A program made the translations under genes and the position numbers. Below, piece by piece: positions 9,953-18,866 of a DNA stretch of 64,000 bases. Below the pieces are notes generated by a model. That model did not search any database, was not told the DNA's origin, and saw nothing but the letters and a program-made list of their open reading frames with translations. Origin of the DNA: Saliniramus fredricksonii (GTDB lineage: Bacteria; Pseudomonadota; Alphaproteobacteria; Rhizobiales; Beijerinckiaceae); the NCBI RefSeq assembly GCF_900094735.1, contig NZ_FMBM01000001.1, positions 744,001-808,000 on the forward strand. Direction: 5' to 3'. The first letter of the stretch is position 1. Every line of letters begins with the position of its first letter.

Positions 9953-9975
9953 GAGTGGGATTCGAAAGTTTATTA

Positions 9976-10712
9976 TACTCCTACCCTGCCAAAACCCGAA
10001 AATTCTGGCGTGTTATAAGGCAGAGGTTGTTTGATACCTTGTCGCGGAAGTTGTGGCATTCATTTGGAATGGTTTCGTGCAGGAATGCGAGGATGGCATC
10101 TGCGAACTGTTTCTGCGTTGGGTAATGACGATTATGCATCACGTGCTGGTGCATGACCGCCCATAGCCGCTCTATCGGGTTTCGATGCGGGCAATATGGT
10201 GGAAGCTGGATCAGGTGAATGCGACACCCGGGTCGTGACAGGAACTGCCTGACATCCGGACCCTTGTGGTAGCGTGCGTTGTCCCAGGTCACGTGGATCA
10301 GGCATTTGTCGGGGTTGCGGGCCTCGATCTTGCTCAGAAGCTGCGCCGCACTGATCCCGTCGACCGTCGTCGGTTCGACGAAGGGGGTGTCATGCCAGAT
10401 TGGCCGCCCTGCCAGGCATCTACCGAGAGCGCATCCCAGCCGGCACGTTGATAGGCCTTGTCCCAGATCCGAATGGTGTCTTCGTCAAGATACAAAAATT
10501 CGGCGATCTCTTGGCAGGACTTTCCATCACCCAGCAGCAGGATCGCATTCGCCCGCCGAGCAATGCCATGGTCCTCGCGTTGGCTGCGGAGGCAGGCCTC
10601 AAGTTCACGGCGTTCTGACGTGGAAAGGAAGCCACGGCAGATCACCATACCAGCTGAGTCGCTTCGCAGATGCGCGTCAACCCCAAATTCGGCTTCCCAA
10701 CGACTCGGAGTA
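9976..10712 (-). mobile_element. Decayed IS630-type element
   Basis: Short inverted ends TATACTCC are seen at 9974–9981 and, inverted, at 10707–10714. With TA taken as target duplication the element spans about 740 bp, roughly 400 bp shorter than a complete member. It is unrelated in sequence to the IS630-type element at 5561–6721. It follows directly after the dehydratase gene. Confidence 0.6.
9981..10648 (-). pseudogene. IS630-family transposase remnant with internal deletion and frameshift
   Basis: The N-terminal part (10334–10648) keeps the helix-turn-helix region (SCQEIAEFLYLDEDTIRIW). The C-terminal part (to 9981) keeps WDNARYHKG and NPIERLWAVMHQH, the second Asp and the Glu of the DDE triad. 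The two are joined near the C run at about 10383–10388, where ...GQSGMT runs straight into a PFVEPTTVDG segment in another frame. From the known family layout about 150 residues, including the first catalytic Asp, are missing. It cannot code an active transposase. Confidence 0.85.
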
Positions 10713-11193
10713 TATGTTATTCTTTAAACTTATGGCTGGAAGCTCGGCGTGGCTCAATGGGACGCTGGGCCGCCGGGCGGAAGCATGATCCCGAGCGCCT
10801 TGATTTCGAGGTTTCGACGAAAGCGATCCGTAAGGCACCCTGACGCTGCCGTTATGATCAGCGCTTGCACTTTGAAGGCTGACCGGTTGGCAATTGCGGG
10901 CGCAGTTTGCATGCACAGGACGTCGCGTGGTTTTGCTTGCCTGATGGCCCCTCCGTGCGCAGATCGGTTACCCGATGATCGGTCGGCTCACACGCGGTTG
11001 ATACGGGGCATGGCGGCATGAACCGACACACCTTATTACGCGATACCCACGCGTTATTGGGAGGGCCATCCGGGCGACTGAATCGCCGCGCGGTCTCATG
11101 GGCCCTCAATCGCCTTTTAGTCACGCGAAACTGTACCCGCTTTCGTCAGAATCCTGTATGCCAGTTTTGGCGCTCGCAGGTTCCGGCGGCGCA
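10713..11193. other. Gene-free stretch between the IS remnant and the sensor operon
   Basis: About 480 bp with only short open frames of unnatural composition on both strands. I see no recognisable domain, tRNA or clear terminator. It probably marks the right end of the rearranged island material. Confidence 0.5.
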
Positions 11194-12237
11194 TCAAGGC
11201 TGCTCGACCGAATTGCTCCAGGTTTCGAGGAACGCTTCACGATTGAGCGCGTCAAGATAGACCAGCAAGGCAGGCCCCAGTCTGATCGGGCCGAAATCGG
11301 ATGTGTCGCGCATCGCGGGATCGCGCAACGGAGGCAAGATCCGCGGTCCGGTGAAATTCTCGGCATTGCCGGAGCGCAGCAGGTGGTCGAGGAACAGACC
11401 GGCTTGGACCGGGTCGCGCGCCGTCGTCGGGATCAGGACGGTGCGCAGCATGACGTTGCGATAATCCCCCAGCCGGATGATTTGCAGGTCCGAATCGGGA
11501 TCGACATGCTGTTCGGCATAGCTGCCCAGAACATTGTAGGCCATTGCCAGTTCGCCGTTCGCAATGTCATCGATCATTTGACCAGAACAGCAATAGAGCC
11601 TGACATCCAGCCGTCCGAACACTTCGGCGAGACGCCAGAACGTATCGGAATTGCGCGCTTCCTGTGTGGCAAAGAGATAGCCCAGACCGCTTTCGCGCAC
11701 ATCGTATGTGCCGACTGCGCCAGAGAAGCGCTCGGGATGCTCGCGCAGCAGCGCCACCAGTTCGTGGCGTGATCGGGGCAGCGCGAGCCCCTCGAAATGT
11801 TGCGGCGAAATCACCACGACGGCTGGCTCACTGGTGAAGCCGAAAACCTGATCGCGCCATCGGGCCCATGAAGGCAGGCGCGCGGTCTCCTCCGAGCTGT
11901 AACCATGGGCAAACCCGTCATTGGCGAGTTTGAGCTGAAGATCCATGGCGCTCGAGATGGCCAGATCGAACGGCCCCTGCTCCCTGATCAGCGCGCGGAA
12001 GATCTCGGCGCTGCTCGCCGTCGTGTAGTCTATCGCAATATCCGGATGGATTTCCTGGAAACTCTCGATCAATGGCGCAAAAACGCGCAATTCTGCGGTG
12101 CCGATCAGGCGCAATTGCGAGCCATCGTCGACCCTGGCCGGAAAAAAGCCGCGCTCTTCCACTTCAAGGGCCTGCGCGAGCGTCGCCAATGCGAGCAGGG
12201 CCGCGCTCAGCGCAATGACAAGAGAAGTGTGACGCAT
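11194..12237 (-). CDS. Periplasmic substrate-binding protein linked to a two-component system
   Basis: A 347-residue protein with a signal peptide (ALSAALLALATLAQA, cleavage near residue 23). It has an extracellular solute-binding fold of the iron(III)/thiosulfate-like type (FDLAISSAMDLQLKLAND, then MAYNVLGSYAEQ). No ABC permease or ATPase gene is nearby. Its start overlaps the end of the histidine kinase gene by 31 bp, so it is the last gene of a regulator–kinase–binding-protein operon. I infer a sensing role, presenting a ligand to the kinase, by analogy with binding-protein-assisted TctE/BctE kinases. A leftover transport subunit is the alternative. Confidence 0.8.
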   Translation of the reverse strand: MRHTSLVIALSAALLALATLAQALEVEERGFFPARVDDGSQLRLIGTAELRVFAPLIESFQEIHPDIAIDYTTASSAEIFRALIREQGPFDLAISSAMDLQLKLANDGFAHGYSSEETARLPSWARWRDQVFGFTSEPAVVVISPQHFEGLALPRSRHELVALLREHPERFSGAVGTYDVRESGLGYLFATQEARNSDTFWRLAEVFGRLDVRLYCCSGQMIDDIANGELAMAYNVLGSYAEQHVDPDSDLQIIRLGDYRNVMLRTVLIPTTARDPVQAGLFLDHLLRSGNAENFTGPRILPPLRDPAMRDTSDFGPIRLGPALLVYLDALNREAFLETWSNSVEQP

Positions 12238-13589
12238 ATCCCGGGTCCATCCTGCGCGCCTGTCATTTCGAGACGCCCACCATGCGCGTGCACCACTTCG
12301 TTGGCAATCGTCAGGCCCAGCCCCGATCCGACGACGTTGCCGACATTCCCACCGCGCCTGAAGCGCTGGGTCAAGGTGGCGATGTCGGCGCCGTCGACGC
12401 CGCGGCCCTGGTCGCAGACGCGAATTCCGGCCTGTGCGCCACGGTTCTCCAATGTGATGGTGATCGTGCTCTCTGCCGGGGAATACTTGATGGCGTTATC
12501 GAGAACATTGTGTAGCGCATTCTGCAGGAGGATCGCATCCCCCTTTATCCACAGCGATGGCAGTTCGGTGCGGATCCGGATATCCTTCATGTCGGCAGTC
12601 GGGCGCAGCGTATTGATGACGTCCCCGAGCAGTTCCGCCAGATCGACGTCGCTGTGCGTCAACTTGTCTGTGCGGAAGCTCACCATGGCGTGGTCGAGCA
12701 ACTGTCCGGCCGAGCGTGAACTTTCATCCACGGCCCGAATCACGCGACGCAGAATCTCCTTGTTCTCGCTCCTGGTCACGGAGTGCAGCGCGATTTCCGC
12801 TTGCGTGCGCACCGTGGTCAAGGGCGTGCGAACCCGATGTGCGGCCTCGGCGATGAAGTCCTCGGATCGATCGAGAGAGGAGGACAGTCGCTCCATGAAG
12901 CGGTTGAGCGCCGTCAGCAAGGGGGCAATCTCCTGCGGTGCGGTCGTCTCGAACGGTTTCAGGTCCGATGCGCCGCGCCGCGACACGATTTGCGTTATCG
13001 CCGTCAGGGGCTGCAGCGAGACCCTGGCGGCCCAGAAACTCAACACCGCCGCAAGCACGAAAAACGCCAGGGAAACAAGCGCCGCCGCACGTGAGATACG
13101 CGCCGAAATCGCATCTACCGCGTTGCGTGTCTGCGCCACGGCAACGATCACGCGCACCGCCCGCTCCGACGCGAAAACCGTGCGCTGGACCATCGCCACG
13201 CGCACATCGTCACCGCGATAGGACAGCGTATCGAACGCCACACCGCCATTGATGCGCGCGCCCTGTTCCACCGGCAGATCGTCATAACCGGTCAGCGTTT
13301 CGCCATCGCTGAGCACACGATAGAACACGCGCTCCTCGTTGATCGCGCCGAGCATCGAGAACGCGGCATACGGGATTTCGAGCCGGATCCGGCCTGCTTC
13401 GCTGCGCAATTCCTCGGCGATCGCGGTCGCGGAGGCGGCGAGAATGTTGTCTTGTGTCTGTTCGGCGGCCTGTTGCGAGAAGCTGCGCACCATGCCCCAT
13501 GAAAGCAACGCGAGGAAAGCGGCGATCACTGCGAGTTGAAGCGTCAGCCGCCGGCTGATCGAGCCGCGGGTGCGCACCGTTGCGCTCAT
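12207..13589 (-). CDS. tctE: Sensor histidine kinase, TctE-like
   Basis: A 460-residue inner-membrane kinase. It has a transmembrane helix at about 18–35, a periplasmic 2CSK_N-type sensor region at about 40–165, a second helix at about 168–188, then HAMP. The phospho-acceptor is H251 in EAAHRVRTPLTTVRTQ, and the ATPase domain has NVLDNAIKYSP, DQGRGVDG and GSGLGLTI. The histidine is followed by R rather than the common E, as in many TctE-type kinases. The start overlaps the response regulator stop by 4 bp. It is divergent from tctCBA and probably controls it. Confidence 0.88.
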   Translation of the reverse strand: MSATVRTRGSISRRLTLQLAVIAAFLALLSWGMVRSFSQQAAEQTQDNILAASATAIAEELRSEAGRIRLEIPYAAFSMLGAINEERVFYRVLSDGETLTGYDDLPVEQGARINGGVAFDTLSYRGDDVRVAMVQRTVFASERAVRVIVAVAQTRNAVDAISARISRAAALVSLAFFVLAAVLSFWAARVSLQPLTAITQIVSRRGASDLKPFETTAPQEIAPLLTALNRFMERLSSSLDRSEDFIAEAAHRVRTPLTTVRTQAEIALHSVTRSENKEILRRVIRAVDESSRSAGQLLDHAMVSFRTDKLTHSDVDLAELLGDVINTLRPTADMKDIRIRTELPSLWIKGDAILLQNALHNVLDNAIKYSPAESTITITLENRGAQAGIRVCDQGRGVDGADIATLTQRFRRGGNVGNVVGSGLGLTIANEVVHAHGGRLEMTGAQDGPGICVTLLLSLR

Positions 13590-14248
13590 GGCAGCGTCAT
13601 CCTGTAACCCAGTCCGCGAACCGTTTCTATGCGCGGTGTTCCCCCTTCCAGGCGCCGCCGCAAGCGCGCCACATACACCTCGATCGCGTTCTCGGTGATG
13701 TCCGCGTCGAAGCTGAACAGCCGATCGAGCAATTGTGCCTTGGAGAGTATCTGGCCGGCATTGCGCATCAGAACCTCCAGCAGGCGAAGCTCACGGTTGC
13801 GAAGCGTGAGCGCGTGATCGGCGACATGCAAAGTTCCCGCAAGCAGATCGAGGGTGACGTCGCCCAGGGTGATCCGGTTGTCGGCCGCACCGCCGCGACG
13901 GCGCAGAACGGCGCGGATGCGCGCTTCGAGTTCGGAAAAATCAAAGGGTTTGGTGATGTAGTCATCCGCGCCGAGATCCAGCGTGCTCACCCTGTCCGAA
14001 ACCTGCGAGCGCGCCGTCAGCACGATCACGGGTGTGGTGCGATCGATCCGGTGCCCTGCGAGAAAGTCGCGTCCGTCACCATCGGGAAGCATGACGTCGA
14101 GCAGGATGAGATCGTATTCGGCGCATTGCAGGCAGGTTCGCGCGGCATCGAGGGAGGCGGCATGGTCGATGACATGGCCGTCAAGGCCCATGCGCTTGAC
14201 GACCGACTCAGCCAGTTCCGGATTGTCCTCGATCAGAAGAAACCGCAT
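13586..14248 (-). CDS. tctD: Response regulator, OmpR/TctD-like
   Basis: A 220-residue DNA-binding regulator. The receiver domain is at 1–120, with acidic residues E7/D8, phospho-acceptor D51 in LLDVMLPDGDG, a Thr in VLTARS and K in ITKPFDF. The winged-helix output domain is at 125–218 (RNRELRLLEVLMRNAGQIL, then ARLRRRLEGG). It is the first gene of the leftward operon, and its promoter must lie in the 137 bp shared with the divergent tctC gene. The arrangement matches TctDE control of citrate-type tripartite transporters. Confidence 0.9.
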   Translation of the reverse strand: MRFLLIEDNPELAESVVKRMGLDGHVIDHAASLDAARTCLQCAEYDLILLDVMLPDGDGRDFLAGHRIDRTTPVIVLTARSQVSDRVSTLDLGADDYITKPFDFSELEARIRAVLRRRGGAADNRITLGDVTLDLLAGTLHVADHALTLRNRELRLLEVLMRNAGQILSKAQLLDRLFSFDADITENAIEVYVARLRRRLEGGTPRIETVRGLGYRMTLP

Positions 14249-14385
14249 CTGCCCTCGCTGAATCCACCGGTCCGTGGTGGCGCGCCGTCGCCGGTCGCGC
14301 CGTCTCGTGTCAGGCCGATGTCAGCCTGGGATGCAAGATGGAGCAAGTGGGTGGAGACAACCACCCTGACGCATGGGAGGATAAC
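14249..14385. promoter_or_regulatory. Divergent control region between tctD and tctC
   Basis: A 137-bp intergenic region that must carry both promoters. A 6-bp inverted repeat GGCGCG-N11-CGCGCC (14279–14301) is one possible regulator site. Two GTCAG-containing words follow within 20 bp. I cannot assign -35/-10 boxes with confidence. A strong GGGAGG ribosome site precedes tctC. Confidence 0.4.
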
Positions 14386-15372
14386 ATGAGCATCAAGATG
14401 ATGACACGCCGTTTCGTGCTGGCGGCAGCCGCGTCCACCGTGGCTTTCGCCGGAGCGGTTCAGGCCGACGAACACCAGGTACTCGACAGCATTCACTTCA
14501 TCGTTCCCGGCGGCGCTGGTGGCGGCTGGGACGGTACCGCACGCGGTACCGGTGAGGCGCTCACCGAATCAGGGCTGATCGGCCAGGCGACCTACGAGAA
14601 CATGTCCGGTGGCGGTGGCGGTGTCGCGATCCGTTACATGATCGACAATGCCGAGAGCCTTCATGACGCGATGATGGTGAATTCCACGCCGATCGTGATC
14701 CGCTCCCTGACAGGGGTTTTTCCGCAGAGCTTCCGTGACCTGACGCTGGTGGCCGGGACGATCGGCGATTATGCCGCTCTGGTGGTGAATACCGACAGCG
14801 ATATCGAGACACTCGACGATCTGCTCGCAGCCTATCGTAACGATCCCGCGAGCATGGCAATCGGTGGCGGCTCGGTTCCGGGCGGGATGGACCATCTCGT
14901 CGCGGCTCTGGTCATGGAGGCTGCGGGCGAAGATCCGACCGGGTTCAACTACATCGCCTATGATGCCGGCGGCAACGCCATGGCCGGTTTGCTGTCGGGC
15001 GAGATCGCCGCATTGAGCACCGGCTTCTCCGAAGCGATCGATCTGGCCGAGGCCGGTGAGGTGCGCATTCTCGGGGTGACTGCCGAGGAACGCGTGGACG
15101 CCTATCCGGACGCGCCCACCATCATGGAACAGGGTGTTGATGCAACCTTCGTCAACTGGCGCGGATTCTTCGCCGCCCCGGGCCTTCCCGAGGAGCGTCT
15201 CGAGGAATTTCAGACAGTGCTGGCCGAAATGTATGACACCGAGGCCTGGGAAGAGGTCCGTGCACGCAACGGCTGGGTCAATATCCACAATAACGGCGAG
15301 GATTTCCGTGAATTCCTCGAAGAACAGGAGCAGCAGATCGGCGATCTGATGCGCACGCTCGGCTTCCTCTGA
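14386..15372 (+). CDS. tctC: Tripartite tricarboxylate transporter substrate-binding protein
   Basis: A 328-residue periplasmic protein with a twin-arginine-like or Sec signal (MMTRRFVLAAAASTVAFAGAVQA). It belongs to the Bug/TctC family, with IHFIVPGGAGGGWD at the start of the mature chain and the typical late LPEERLEEFQTVL segment. It captures a carboxylate in the periplasm for TctAB. The ATG at 14386 has GGGAGG 6 bp upstream. tctB, tctA, a CoA-transferase and a citryl-CoA lyase-like gene follow, pointing to citrate or a relative as ligand. Confidence 0.92.
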   Translation: MSIKMMTRRFVLAAAASTVAFAGAVQADEHQVLDSIHFIVPGGAGGGWDGTARGTGEALTESGLIGQATYENMSGGGGGVAIRYMIDNAESLHDAMMVNSTPIVIRSLTGVFPQSFRDLTLVAGTIGDYAALVVNTDSDIETLDDLLAAYRNDPASMAIGGGSVPGGMDHLVAALVMEAAGEDPTGFNYIAYDAGGNAMAGLLSGEIAALSTGFSEAIDLAEAGEVRILGVTAEERVDAYPDAPTIMEQGVDATFVNWRGFFAAPGLPEERLEEFQTVLAEMYDTEAWEEVRARNGWVNIHNNGEDFREFLEEQEQQIGDLMRTLGFL

Positions 15373-15377
15373 GCAAA

Positions 15378-15430
15378 GTGCCGCAAGGCACGATCAGGCC
15401 CGGCTTGTCCGCCCGATGCTTCGGGCGGAC
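15378..15430 (+). promoter_or_regulatory. Two hairpins between tctC and tctB
   Basis: GTGCC-gcaa-GGCAC (15378–15391) is followed by a perfect 10-bp stem GTCCGCCCGA-tgct-TCGGGCGGAC (15407–15430). No T run follows, so it is more likely an mRNA-stabilising or attenuating structure than a full terminator. It would allow much more binding protein than membrane protein to be made from one transcript. Confidence 0.7.
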
Positions 15431-15470
15431 ATCGTCTGCTTGTGGGAGCCGGCATTGACTGGAGGAAAAA

Positions 15471-15956
15471 ATGGCACTGGATCGATGGATTGCCCTCGTT
15501 TTCGTGCTCCTGTGTCTCGTATACGGCTATGCGGCATTCTTTACTCTGGATGACCTGCTGCCCCCCTTCATGCAGCGCAATCCGGTCTGGCCATCGACCT
15601 TTCCCAAGATCCTGGCGGTGATCGGGGTCTTGAGCGGCATGGTGGTTCTGCTGGGTCTCGAGAAGGCCGCCCCCGACACGGCGAAGGAACCGGAGATCAA
15701 CTATCGCCGGCTCACCGAATACAAGCTCGGCCAGGCACTCGTGCTTCTCGGGCTGATGGTGGCCTATGCGCTCGCCCTGCGGCCACTCGGTTTTCTGTTA
15801 TCGACCTTCGCTTTCCTGACACTCGGCGCGGCTCTTCTCGGGGAGCGTCGTTTCATGATCCTGCTTCCCGTGGCTGCCCTGGCGACGGGGGGCGTGTGGT
15901 ATCTCGTGCAGGAGGTGCTGGGGATCTTTCTCAGTCCGCTGCCACGCATCTTCTAG
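15471..15956 (+). CDS. tctB: Tripartite tricarboxylate transporter small membrane subunit
   Basis: A 161-residue protein with four predicted membrane helices (about 7–25, 43–62, 86–105, 112–145). This is the size and layout of TctB. Family features include FP-x-I/L near residue 43 (STFPKILAVIG) and a C-terminal helix pair ending in PLPRIF. It forms the transporter with TctA. AGGA precedes the ATG. It lies between tctC and tctA in the same orientation. Confidence 0.9.
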   Translation: MALDRWIALVFVLLCLVYGYAAFFTLDDLLPPFMQRNPVWPSTFPKILAVIGVLSGMVVLLGLEKAAPDTAKEPEINYRRLTEYKLGQALVLLGLMVAYALALRPLGFLLSTFAFLTLGAALLGERRFMILLPVAALATGGVWYLVQEVLGIFLSPLPRIF

Positions 15957-16022
15957 AGCGCATGCCGACCTGACGGAGTCAGACCGTGCGCTCCAGGTTA
16001 TTGTTCGACGCATCATTTCTTT

Positions 16023-16056
16023 CCGTCAGCCGGTATCCACCTGACGGAATGATACT
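16023..16056 (+). repeat. Dispersed palindromic intergenic repeat, copy A
   Basis: CCGTCAG-N11-CTGACGG (16023–16047) followed by aatgatactccag. The 24-bp core is identical to copy B at 20860–20883. A partial match, acctgacgga, occurs just upstream at 15968. It lies in the gap between tctB and tctA and could fold as a hairpin in the mRNA. Confidence 0.8.
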
Positions 16057-16159
16057 CCAGGGGCGGCTCCACCTGCCGGGGCTGCCTCACCGGCTTCGTC
16101 GCACCGTCTCATCGCGCTGTCTCGTCGCGCTTTCGCGGAATTTGCTCCAGGAGGGCATC

Positions 16160-17680
16160 ATGCTCGAAGGGCTCCTCATCGGCCTGTCAACGGCCGTCTC
16201 ACCAACGAATCTGCTGCTTGTGGTCGCCGGCTGCCTGATCGGAACCCTGATCGGCATGCTGCCCGGTCTGGGGCCCATGTCGATCATCGCCATCATGATC
16301 CCGGTGGCGATCACGATCGGTGATCCGACCGGCGCGCTGATCCTGCTCGCGGGGGTCTATTACGGCGCGATCTTCGGTGGTTCGACATCATCGATCCTGC
16401 TCAACGCGCCGGGCGTTGCCGGGACGGTGGCCTCGAGTTTCGACGGCTATCCAATGGCGCGCGCCGGTCACGCGGGAAAGGCCCTGACCATTGCGGCAAT
16501 TGCGAGTTTTGCGGGCGGGACGATCGGCGTGGTCCTGCTGATGATCTTCGCGCCGATGCTCTCGTCACTGGCATTGCTGTTTCATTCGGCCGAGTACTTT
16601 GCGCTGATGGTCGTCGGACTGTCGGCCATCGCTGCTTTCGCGGGAACCGGACAGGTTTTCAAGGCCGTCATGATGACGCTTCTGGGGTTGATGATGGCGA
16701 CGGTCGGCGAAGGTGCGCTGTTCAACATGCCCCGCTTCACGATGGGCGTGATGGACCTGCAATCGGGTTTTTCCTTCATCACGCTGGCCATGGCACTGTT
16801 TGCTCTTCCCGAGGCGATCTTTCTCGTTCTCAAGCCCCGCGTCATGGGTGGCGAAGGAAGCAAGGGCGGCAAGATCAGCGGACTGCGGATGAGCCGCGCC
16901 GAGGCCCGATCGATCACGCCGGTCATCGGGCGGCAATCGGTCCAGGGTTTCTTCATCGGTGTGCTTCCGGGTGCCGGGGCGACGATCGCTTCGTTCCTCG
17001 GCTATGCGGTCGAGCGCAACATCGCCAGCAAGGAGGAGCAGCAGAAATTCGGGCATGGTTCGGTCAAGGGTCTCGCCGCACCGGAGACGGCCAACAACGC
17101 CGCCTGCACGGGTTCCTTCGTGCCGTTGCTGACGCTGGGGATACCGGGCTCCGGCACGACCGCGATTCTTCTGGGCGCCCTGATCGCCCTGAACGTCACA
17201 CCGGGGCCGCGGCTGATGGTCGACGAGCCACAGATCTTCTGGGCGGTCATTATCTCCATGTATATCGGCAATCTCGTACTGCTGATCCTCAATCTGCCCC
17301 TGATTCCCTATATCGCCAAGATCCTGGCGATACCGCGCAACTATCTCATTCCGTTCATTCTCTTCTTCACGATGATGGGATCGTATATCGGGCAGAACAA
17401 CGCGACCGAATTACTTTTGCTCGTCGGATTCGGGGTCATGGCGACCGTGCTGCGCTTTGCAGATTATCCCCTCGCCCCTGTGCTGATCGGCTTCATTCTC
17501 GGGCAGATGATGGAGGACAACTTTTCGCGTGCCATGCAGATCTATGGCGGTTTCGATTTCATCATCGAACGCCCGATGACGCTCGGATTGCTCATCTTCG
17601 CGGTGGTGCTCCTGGTGCTGCCCAGCATCAGGGCGCGCCTGGCGCGACAGAAGGCGAAAGGTATTGCCGATGGCGACTGA
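16160..17680 (+). CDS. tctA: Tripartite tricarboxylate transporter large membrane subunit
   Basis: A 506-residue integral membrane protein with about 11–12 helices. It has the TctA signature GxxxGxLPGLGP (LIGMLPGLGPMSI, residues about 33–45), the GGSTSSILLNAPG loop near residue 75, and the repeated signature GVLPGAGATIASF in the second half. The gene is read from the ATG at 16160, which has GGAGG just upstream; the frame is open upstream of it, but that part is the intergenic repeat and does not look like protein. It couples carboxylate uptake to an ion gradient. Confidence 0.92.
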   Translation: MLEGLLIGLSTAVSPTNLLLVVAGCLIGTLIGMLPGLGPMSIIAIMIPVAITIGDPTGALILLAGVYYGAIFGGSTSSILLNAPGVAGTVASSFDGYPMARAGHAGKALTIAAIASFAGGTIGVVLLMIFAPMLSSLALLFHSAEYFALMVVGLSAIAAFAGTGQVFKAVMMTLLGLMMATVGEGALFNMPRFTMGVMDLQSGFSFITLAMALFALPEAIFLVLKPRVMGGEGSKGGKISGLRMSRAEARSITPVIGRQSVQGFFIGVLPGAGATIASFLGYAVERNIASKEEQQKFGHGSVKGLAAPETANNAACTGSFVPLLTLGIPGSGTTAILLGALIALNVTPGPRLMVDEPQIFWAVIISMYIGNLVLLILNLPLIPYIAKILAIPRNYLIPFILFFTMMGSYIGQNNATELLLLVGFGVMATVLRFADYPLAPVLIGFILGQMMEDNFSRAMQIYGGFDFIIERPMTLGLLIFAVVLLVLPSIRARLARQKAKGIADGD

Positions 17681-18866
17681 TCCGCTGGCCGGGGTGCGTG
17701 TGCTCGACCTCACGAACGTCCTCGCGGGCCCCTTCGCGTGCCACCAGCTGGCGCATATGGGAGCCACGGTGATCAAGGTCGAAGCGCCGGGGCGCGGTGA
17801 TCTGGCGCGCAATCTGGGCGCTGATCGCGCATTGAGTGCCGTCGGCATGGGCATCAGCTTCCTCGCTCAGAATGCCGGGAAGAAATCCGTGACCCTCAAC
17901 CTGAAGGACCCGCGCGGCGCGGATCTGCTGCGCCGCCTCGTGCGCGAAGCCGATGTGCTGGTCGAGAACTTTCGCCCGGGCGTGATGGCACGTCTGGGAC
18001 TGGGTCCGGACGCCCTGCGGGCGGACAACCCGCGCCTGATCTATTGCGCGATTTCCGGCTTCGGCCAGGACGGGCCCTGGGCGGACCGGCCGGCCTATGA
18101 CCAGATCGTGCAGGGCGCTTCCGGCGTGATGTCGATCACGGGCGATCCTGCCGGGGGGCCGATGCGCGTCGGTTACCCGCTATCGGATACGATCGGCGGC
18201 CTTACGGCGGCCATGGCGATCTGCGCCGCGCTGCAGGCCGAACCGCGTGGCGGGTTGATCGATGTGTCGATGCTGGAAGCGACGCTGGCGACGATGGGCT
18301 GGGTCGTATCGGATTATCTCATCGGCGGCGTCGTACCGGCAGCGCGCGGCAACGAAAACGTCACCTCCGCCCCGTCCGGGGCATTCCAGGCTGCCGATGG
18401 GCTGCTGAACATCGCCGCCAACAAGGATGAGCAATGGCAGGCGCTGGCGCTTCATCTGAAACGTGAGGACCTGCTTTTGCGCCCCGAATTCGCAACCCGC
18501 GAGGACCGCAAGACCAACAGGCTTCGTCTGCGGGCGGAACTGGAAACGGTCCTGACCACCCGCCCCGCCACGGTCTGGGAAAAGGAACTCAACGCCATCG
18601 GCGTACCGGCAGGCGCCGTGCTGGGCGTACCGGAGGCGCTGGCGCATCCGCAGGTCACCGATCGCGGTCTGGTGGCGCATTTCGATAATGTACCGGGATT
18701 GGGGCGTGGGATCGATGTGGTGCGCACCGGTTTCAAGATCAATGGTCAGCCCCCTGCGGTCGCGGATCCCCCTCCCATGCTCGGTGCGGACAATGCGGCG
18801 GTATTCGGCGCTCTCGGCCTGACTGCGGCGGAGCTGCGTGATCTCGAACAGGAGGGCGTGATATGA
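17670..18866 (+). CDS. Class III CoA-transferase (CaiB/BaiF family)
   Basis: A 398-residue protein with the family's N-terminal start (AGVRVLDLTNVLAGPFACHQLAHMGATVIKVE split across residues 6–37). The catalytic Asp is in AYDQIVQG (D144), the residue that carries the acyl-anhydride in formyl-CoA transferase. The gene overlaps tctA by 11 bp and the next gene by 4 bp, so it is translationally coupled. The ATG at 17670 is preferred to a TTG 6 bp earlier. With the citryl-CoA-lyase-like gene downstream I infer that it moves CoA onto the imported tri- or dicarboxylate; the acyl donor is unknown. Confidence 0.88.
   Translation: MATDPLAGVRVLDLTNVLAGPFACHQLAHMGATVIKVEAPGRGDLARNLGADRALSAVGMGISFLAQNAGKKSVTLNLKDPRGADLLRRLVREADVLVENFRPGVMARLGLGPDALRADNPRLIYCAISGFGQDGPWADRPAYDQIVQGASGVMSITGDPAGGPMRVGYPLSDTIGGLTAAMAICAALQAEPRGGLIDVSMLEATLATMGWVVSDYLIGGVVPAARGNENVTSAPSGAFQAADGLLNIAANKDEQWQALALHLKREDLLLRPEFATREDRKTNRLRLRAELETVLTTRPATVWEKELNAIGVPAGAVLGVPEALAHPQVTDRGLVAHFDNVPGLGRGIDVVRTGFKINGQPPAVADPPPMLGADNAAVFGALGLTAAELRDLEQEGVI

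Noticed and set aside
9951-9966. TTCGAATCCC-like word (minus strand) similar to the tRNA-Ser 3' end, a possible att site
   Set aside because: The match is only about 10 bp, contains a gap and lies in the opposite orientation to the tRNA, so it is not a credible attachment duplicate.
10713-11193. Several 70–90-codon frames on both strands
   Set aside because: Mutually overlapping, without ribosome sites or recognisable motifs.
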